Shown: in pieces, positions 57,627 to 64,000 of the stretch
How the letters are laid out: every line of letters begins with the position of its first letter
How positions within the stretch are numbered: position 1 is the stretch's first letter
Assembly: GCA_027924585.1 (NCBI GenBank)
Contig: BSBM01000870.1
Span: forward strand, 6,985,501 to 7,049,500
DNA: 64,000 nucleotides
Source of the DNA: Larix kaempferi
Lineage: Eukaryota > Streptophyta > Pinopsida > Pinales > Pinaceae
Direction: 5' to 3'
Translations under genes and position numbers: made by a program
Notes under the pieces: generated by a model
What the model saw: only the letters and a program-made list of their open reading frames with translations
What the model was told of the DNA's origin: nothing
Databases searched by the model: none

Positions 57627-58230
57627 TGTTGAGATATTGTAACTTCTAAGAATATTATATTTGTACTTTATTATTCTGGAGATGTTTCATTCCTCCGTGA
57701 AGATCTTATTGTATATTCAGAGATGTTTTATTCCTTTGTGGATAATGTGGTAACTTGGGTTATTAGACTTCCCTAGTGGGGGTCGGCCGTGTATGAGTCA
57801 TGTGGGTTAAAGGGTTATTAGACCACCCTAGTGGGGTCGACCCTATCACATTATGTTAAGTGGTTAATTTGGGGCCGACCTAGTTAATATAAAAGACAAG
57901 TCAGAGTAGTGTATAAATAGAGGAGGTGTGTTCCTCATTTATCACACTCACTCAACATTCACTCACTTGTGATTAGCGCATAAGTGAGAGAGAGATCTAC
58001 TATGGAGGTGAAGGAGCTCATGGTTGTGGATTACATCTTTTTATTTGCTAGTCATCTATATTGAGGAAGATTTGCTAGGTTTTCTACCCCATGAGGGTTT
58101 CCCAGGATAAATCTGTGTCTCTTGTGTTTATGTTGTGCTTGTTCTTCTTTTAGTGATCCTGTATATGCTATTGTTGTGAAATGGAATGTAATACTGATAT
58201 TTTTTGTCTTAGCATATTAAATCTTAACAA
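57627..58230 (+). repeat. C3 3' LTR
   Basis: This 604-bp copy of 51517-52121 ends AAATCTTAACA. It is followed by the target duplication aaata. Confidence 0.93.
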
Positions 58231-58245
58231 AATATAGGGAGAATT

Positions 58246-58563
58246 GTTGAATATACGAAGAACAAAAGTAATTTTTTTTATAACAAATATCTCAAGTCAA
58301 CCATTATGGATGACTCATTTTATCAAAATTCTATTGGTTCTTGAATTGAAACTCATCAAGCAATCATGGTTGGCTCTTTTTCTTATATAATGGCTCGCTT
58401 TCTTATATGGCCCATTTTAGACATCAAATTTCCTCTAATGCCAACCAAATACCAAGATACCATCCCAAAATGGGTTTGGCCCTTTCAAAAACACATGCAA
58501 AGTAGATGAGGTCTCACCCAAAGTACCTATGGGCAATACAAGAACCAGGTTTTGGTAGCAAGA
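58246..58563 (+). repeat. Probable start of the G0 3' LTR (truncated)
   Basis: After C3 is removed, a purine-rich ATAGGGAGAAT precedes TGTTGAATATACG at 58246, a polypurine-tract/LTR junction. The sequence is cut at 58563 by another LTR start. No matching 5' LTR is present in the window, so this rests on position and the junction only. Confidence 0.45.
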
Positions 58564-60082
58564 TGTAATAGCCCGATTTTGGTCTTTGAACCCTTATTAT
58601 ATTTTGCTAACTATTATTTCAGTTTACTTAGTTGACATTATAAATCTAATAAATTGATTTCTAAAGACCATGTGGACCACCAATTTAATGAGATGGGAGT
58701 CACAGTCCCCTAAGGTTTGGAGGGAAAATGCCACTTAATAATAATCTTAAGAAATTATTATTTGAGAAAAATGAAAAACCCTAAAGAAAAGATTTGAGAG
58801 ACTAATGAATTAAAAGAATTCATAAAATTAGGAATTTTCACCTAAGAGAATAAAAAGTGAAAACTCATTGAAACGCTCACATTATTCACAATCTCATGAG
58901 CTAAACACACAAGAGAAATGGAAATGGGGAAGACACATGAACCTGATACAAATGAAGACTGGTGAGGGAGGGCAGATTTGGGAGAACCAAACTGGTCCTG
59001 AAGCCAAGTGATTGAGTATAGATTTGGGAGAACCAAACCGGTCCAGATTAAGAAGAATCATACAGCTTGGTATGAGCTTGGCCACTTAATTGTGTGTCGG
59101 TAGGAGAACTACCCAAAGATAGAAGGAGTAATGCATTTACCTAAATAGTATGTGTTACATTGTTTCTATTAAGGGATAAGGCTTAAAACCCACTTGAGCA
59201 TCCTGGAGATCAGGAGTACTGAGTTGGATGTTTGGTTTCCTGCTGCCACTGAAATACACTCTGACCTGGGGGACTGTGAACTCAGCTTGGAGGTGACCTA
59301 AAATCAAGGAGTACTTGCTGGTCTAAGGTTGGGAGGATTGTTCTTGGTTCCACTGGTCATCTGAATTCAGATAAGTTTATCTGCTAAACCTATATGTTTA
59401 TTTTATGGACATTATTGGAATGTGTCTATATTTATTCCTGGAAGTATTGTTAAATGATCTATTAATACATATCTGTTAATATGTATATGGTATATTGATT
59501 TTCTGAGCATAGATATGCCATGAAATTCCTAAAACTTTGTCATCTGATTAAGTTTCATAATCTAAGTCAAATACCTGAAGTATTCATGGTTATGTTGTTG
59601 TATGAATAAGTAAAATTCTGATGCAGATATGTGAACAAGAATATTGTTTGAATCAGGGTTGTAAACCTGAGAGATGCATCCTCTAGAGTGAATATGTTGT
59701 AGATGCTAATCTATGGTTTATGTATGCATTTTAAACATAGTATATTCCTTTCTATGTAAATGACAGAACTAGGGTTACAAATATTTTATTATGTAATTCA
59801 GGAAGATATGTAAACCTAAGGGTTTACATGTCAAGCCTTAAAATATTTGCAAATCCTTTCTTCTAATGCTATAGATCAAGATGAACATGATATTTCCTTA
59901 GATCTCGTTGAAATGTTTATTTGGGATATACTTATATAATCACATTACAGTTCTATATGAGAAAGACAAAATATGTGTAAACATCTCAGAATGAAGTCAT
60001 ATATATTCATACTTAGGGTTTCCTGAGTTGTGTTCACACTTGTTAATGTTTTCTGAGATGCATACTAAACTCTTATGCCCTT
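58564..60082 (+). repeat. Chromovirus-like LTR, interrupted by G4
   Basis: It starts TGTAATAGCCCG, like the G1 LTR start TGTAATACCC. Around 59180-59380 it follows the same order as the G1 LTR (TGAACTCAGCTTGGAGGTGACC compares with CATAGCCCAGCTTGGGGATG). An ATTTGGGAGAACCAAAC block is duplicated at 58975 and 59025. No right end is found before G4 begins at 60083, so the rest probably lies beyond the window. Confidence 0.5.
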
Positions 60083-62927
60083 TGTTAGCACCTAATTTTT
60101 CTGCAACATAAAAGACAAAGATGAAGGGAAAAGAGTTAAGAAATTACCTGATGGATGTTTGAGGTCTCCTTCATCTCCCATGGCCAAATGATAAAATATG
60201 AGAAAGGTTGATAGGGGGCGTTGAATGAACAAAGCATGACAAAGAAAACATTAAAACGTGACAAAATTAACCCAAATATTCCTAAGTCTATAATCCGGAG
60301 GGAATGATATAAGAGGTAGCTACCGTGCCAGTTCTCTCCATTGGATGGATGTTCCGGGGAGATCAACGGTCCTCATTAATGGTCGCAGGGATGAGACGCA
60401 TGGGGAATAAGTCATAAGGCTGGTCGCGATGATGGATACCGCTGGCCAGATGGCACAATGAGAAGGCATCGCGAAGAGGAAAGATGGTAAGCGGTATCGA
60501 TTTAATAAACATGCGATACAACTAGAGCGTAAAGATAGATCCCTAGCCACGTGGATGACTCAGGAAGGCAGAATAGTAGCCCACAGTCGAGATCAATGGA
60601 CCCATGGAAGGAAGTGCGATGTGACAAGGTAAATAGTGTAGATGAACCTTAGGAAGATCGACGATCCACGGTGACCCTCTCATTAGAAAGTTGCACGCCA
60701 GTTAGATAAGAAGGTGGCCGTGATGGATGAAACCATCCGATAGGTGTCGACACAAGGGATGGTCGCGAGGAAGAAAAGCAAGATTGAAAACCGCGTTGGG
60801 TGTTCACAATACCACTCCCTGGACACGTGGTGCCAGAGGAACTATGCATATTGGGACCTACGGGACAATCCAACGGTAAGCATATGAGGGCCGTCAACTC
60901 AAATGGTTAAATAAAATCCCAATCAAATGACAGGGAATGAGCACATGGGAAACCAACGTCCTGGATCAGCGGACAACTGGCAGATAAGATCGATAGATAA
61001 GTAAAGGAAGTGTACATATATAGTCGTCAACGGGTAAAGGTGGAGTTTTTATTTTTCTTTCCAGATCCCATATGGGTCAGGGGTGTTTTGGGGCCGCATG
61101 GCGACAAGGGGTTTCAGAAGCTGCTGGTGCAGAAAAGGATCCTAGCTGTCACAGGGAGGCTCTTTAAAATTGTACCTTTGATAATTTCATCATGCTTTCT
61201 GCTAATTGGCCATTTTGGGAAACAGGGTTATGGTTTTGAGCAACGAATTTGATTTCTAATCGCAAGGATTAGCAGAAGATTGAAAGCCTTGTACACATAG
61301 CAGCACGCAGGGGGGGCATGTTCGCCCTGTATCTTGTCCCACCTTGACCATGTCAGTCTGCCTGGTACTTGTCCCTCGAAGCCCTCAGTATGTCACCTCA
61401 ACACCATCATAGGCTCCGCCGTCTACCTCGAGAGGTTCGTCGCGCATGTTTTGCGTCATATCAAACCATGGGCATCATTGTCACTTGATTAAGAGTCCGA
61501 TCAAGTTATCATGGCGATTATGGCCGCACGTAGCCGCTATCATCATCACAGTGGTTATGGCTATGGATTTTTTGTCAGTTGTACGAGATCGGTATATAGA
61601 GAAGGTGGTACACCTGGAAACTTGGGGCATATTTCGGTTGAAAGAGATCATGGAGAAGGTGCCGAGATCCGGAGTGGTTTTCATGCCAGGGAAGGCGTGG
61701 TCCAAGGTGGAGGAAGAGCATGCTCCATCACCCCCTATGGTGTTCGACCATGTAGAATCTAGCTCTGCTAGTGAGGATGAGGAGCCTAAAGGGCGACAAG
61801 TGCGCAAGAGAATTCGGTATCTAAAGGAGATGAGGATTCCTGAAAATAAAGAAGACATCTAGCTGGACAAGGAGATTGTCCTTGATCTCGTACTCCCTAC
61901 TGAGGAAGTGACACCTCCACCTCTGACCGAAAAAGCGCAAGAAGACGGCTCTCTGAAGGTAGAGGACTTTTTCTATTCGTGAGGCCATTTGAAGATTTTG
62001 AAATAGGGTAGCGCCCTGTTCATTGGTATTTTTGTTTCTCGTCTTAGTCAGTTTGTTTTGGAATGGATACATATGTAATATTCCCGATCCAAGGCTGTCA
62101 AGGTGTCATCATAATTTTTGTTTGTTCCCTAAGGACCAAGTCAAGGCCGAAAGCCTATAAAAAGCATTGTAATATAATAACTAAGGGTTGAAAACTTTTT
62201 GGAGAAAATATATTGCACTGTGTAATATTTTGAGCTGTTATTTGAATAAAATTGGTAGAGTTGAGCAGATGTGTTGACAGGGATTCCTGTGTTATTGGTC
62301 TTGCAGTCTGTACCTTCTCTTTTCCCATGTGAATTGTGTTTTCTTACTTTGTTAATCCATTTTGTAATTGCTTATTCATGTTTGGTTCAAATCTAGTATT
62401 TGAATGGAATTCATAGAGATAATGCTCCATTCAGGTCATACCAAGCATTTAACCCTTATTTTTTGCTAAAGTCGATATAGAATTCATGTTTACCTTCTTT
62501 ATATTGATGGACTGTTCATTTCTCTTCTAAATCACCAACTAAAAGCTCTTTGACTGTGAGCTGGTGGCTACCTTGCCCCTGTATAAATGTATCTACAAAG
62601 TATTTGTCAATGATGTTCATATTTTGTTTAATGTGACTCCATTGGCCCAATATAGATCCATGTTGTTTTCCAATCACCATTTATGAAAAGAAATCCATCC
62701 CAATAAGAATTATGACCTTCTATGTATGTTATTGATTGAATATCTCAAGAAATGAATGCTGGTGTATGTTTTCACTGTTGACACCTTTGATTATTTCCAG
62801 TCTTTCATGTTTTTGCCGAGAGAGTCCTCTCTGACTATGCTGGGTCAGTAGCATTAGTCTAAATCTAGTTAGTGGTTACCCCATATTTCCCTCTTCATAA
62901 CCTTGGGGGCTAATTTGGGTGATAACA
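60083..62927 (+). repeat. Long 5' LTR of gypsy element G4
   Basis: It starts TGTTAGCACC and ends GGTGATAACA, inverse to each other at 9 of 10 bases. A primer site follows three bases later. The length, 2,845 bp, is large but within the range of long-LTR plant gypsy elements. It is more GC-rich than its surroundings at 60300-61900. A TATA-like CATATATAG lies near 61013 and a polyadenylation-like AATAAAA near 62245. The paired 3' LTR is outside the window. Confidence 0.65.
61446..61982 (+). pseudogene. Open frame inside the G4 LTR, unknown function
   Basis: One frame runs from 61446 to 61982 with a single TAG at 61860. The part from about 61580 looks protein-like: KVVHLETWGIFRLKEIMEKV, MVFDHVESSSASEDEEPKGR, a basic RKRIRYLKEMR and LPTEEVTPPPLTEKAQ. 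It is acidic and Ser/Glu-rich with a basic patch. I recognise no family. It is either an LTR-encoded protein, captured host sequence, or evidence that the LTR start is wrong. Confidence 0.35.
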
Positions 62928-62930
62928 AAT

Positions 62931-62948
62931 TGGCGCCGTTGCCAGGGA
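62931..62948 (+). other. G4 primer binding site (TGGCGCC type)
   Basis: TGGCGCCGTTGCCAGGGA is one base from the TGGCGCCGTTGCCGGGGA primer region typical of Athila/Tat-type plant gypsy elements. It differs from the tRNA-Met sites of all other elements here and marks G4 as a separate lineage. Confidence 0.82.
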
Positions 62949-62952
62949 CCGA

Positions 62953-64000
62953 TTGTCTTATCATCCCTGGAAGAACAACAAAAGATTAAGACCTGATTGT
63001 TCATGGTGGACAGAAATCAGACATCAAAAAGGCTGTGTACCATCCACCTGGCAACTCCACTTATTATCTAATCCTATTTGCATACTCCACTGGAGAAAGA
63101 GCCCAACTACTTTAGACATGGAAAAATTAAGTCCTAGGTATCAAAATACCAATCTCTTCAAAGAAGCCCTGTTCTTTTGTATCGGCATCCTCGTGCCCTT
63201 ATATATATGTGTCAAAAAATTGTTGTCCTGCCCAAGAGCTCTAGGTCATGAGAGAGCTTCCTTTGTATATCCTTCACTAGAATTCGAAAATGTACATTCT
63301 CTCCCCCCCCCTAGAGTCAATCCTGTCCTTTCCTTTGAACCCTGTATAAATCATAGTCGGCCTTATGAAAACTCCAAGAATAAATCCAATGATATCCTGT
63401 CTACCCCTACTCCTTTACCCTCCAGAGATCAGCTAAGATTTAACCCTTTGAAGCTACCCCCTGTCCTTGATGATTTTCCTCCAGACTACCATAAACACCT
63501 CCCTGTTTTTGATGGAGAGTCCAAGTTTCTCACTACGGAGAAACATCTGCAAGTTTTCGAGCATTTTCTGGATCTCTTTGAAAAAGAGCACGATGATGTC
63601 TGTATGAGGGATTTTGCAAAATCCCTCCAAGTGGATGTGAAGAGGTGGTTCATCCATTTGCAGCTTGATCCCATTGGCACCTCGGGAGAGTTATCTGAAG
63701 CCTTTCTAGGGTTTTGGGGTAAAAGAAGGTCATGGGACCTCATTCTATCATAGTTTTACTCCATGAAAAGGCAAGAGAATGAAACTATGTCTCACTTTAA
63801 TAGGAGGTTGGCGAACTTCTATTATGACATGCCCAAGGAAATTCAGCCCCGAGGGAATGCTGTAAAATTATACTATGCATCTGTCTTTCCTCCTGATTTG
63901 TCTTTTCATCTTTTGAAGAGGAAGTCTTCCAGTCTGTAGCTTATGTTCAAGGATGCATTAGAGGTTGAAGAGAACCTCAGGATGTCCGAGAGGCTATGAA
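62953..64000 (+). pseudogene. G4 gag (continues beyond window)
   Basis: One frame runs from the primer site to the window end with stops (TAG 63751 and two later). The N-terminal part to about 63420 is Pro/Ser-rich and not recognisable. The retrotransposon Gag core follows: HLPVFDGESKFLTTEKHLQV, VDVKRWFIHLQ, SEAFLGFWGKRRSW, FYSMKRQENETMSHFNRRL and PPDLSFHLLKRK. This order (W-L, F-F, Q-E-M--F--R) is that of the plant gypsy Gag family. Protease and pol would follow outside. Confidence 0.82.

Larger units (their letters stand above)
51517..58230 (+). mobile_element. Ty1/Copia LTR retrotransposon C3
   Basis: This complete 6,714-bp element has LTRs 51517-52121 (605 bp) and 57627-58230 (604 bp), termini TGTTGAGA...CTTAACA, and a perfect target duplication aaata (51512-51516 and 58231-58235). 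It is the same family as C1 but on the plus strand. Contents are a degenerate primer site, leader with splice-like sites, RT-RNase H remnant, tandem arrays and polypurine tract. Gag, protease and integrase are not recognisable. Confidence 0.94.
27958..58563 (+). mobile_element. Ty3/gypsy element G0, truncated and multiply invaded
   Basis: This is the host element for most of the right half. Its pol runs 27958-28086, 28663-28740 and 47442-49140, separated by a solo LTR and by gypsy G1. An extra ORF (49638-51074), a foldback element (51236-51515), Copia C3 (51517-58230) and a probable 3' LTR (58246-58563) follow. The 5' part upstream of the RT connection region is missing at the CACTA-like border. 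The integrase sequence (VDFIGP-NP, ITAIDYLT) resembles the Athila/Tat side of Ty3/gypsy more than the chromoviruses; this is a judgement by eye. Confidence 0.8.

Overview
The window looks like intergenic DNA from a seed plant with a very large, repeat-rich genome. A gymnosperm is plausible but the sequence does not prove it. I find no intact host gene, rRNA gene or CRISPR array. Nearly everything recognisable is LTR retrotransposon sequence in various stages of decay, carrying plant-type features: tRNA-Met-type primer sites, a chromodomain-type integrase tail, Ty1/copia RT-RNase H and Ty3/gypsy pol.

Layout. At 1-11627 lies an LTR element (E1) with an unrecognised, acidic open frame and no visible RT. 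Its 3' LTR is split by a minus-strand Copia element, C1 (4026-11122, target duplication ctaat). E1 abuts a ~359-bp tandem satellite (11628-13545) and was probably inserted into it. From 13.5 to 28 kb the sequence is older and harder to read. It holds a multi-exon pseudogene on the minus strand (15136-17350), an E1-related solo LTR (ending 22462), purine-rich and GGGG-rich minisatellites, and a CACTA-like terminus at 27957.

From 27958 to 58563 a Ty3/gypsy element (G0) has served as a landing pad. Its pol frame is interrupted by a solo LTR (28087-28662, TSD gatac) and by a chromovirus-type gypsy, G1 (28741-47436). G1 in turn contains Copia element C2 (38829-46909), and C2 contains a 1.0-kb hAT-like element (44885-45911). 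The nest is therefore four deep. The G0 reading frame resumes exactly on both sides of the solo LTR and of G1. Behind its pol, G0 carries an extra ORF (49638-51074), then a 280-bp foldback element, then Copia element C3 (51517-58230, TSD aaata), then its probable 3' LTR. A further chromovirus-like LTR (58564-60082) is cut by a fourth gypsy, G4, whose long 5' LTR (60083-62927), primer site and gag run off the window end.

The most interesting pattern is shared by the three Copia elements, which come from two LTR families. They lack recognisable gag and protease, keep a long leader with conserved splice-donor-like GTATG sites, keep RT-RNase H, and carry expanded but family-specific tandem arrays before the polypurine tract. 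Their LTRs place the TATA box inside a hairpin and repeat a GGGTTATTAG motif. C1 and C3 therefore look like non-autonomous derivatives.
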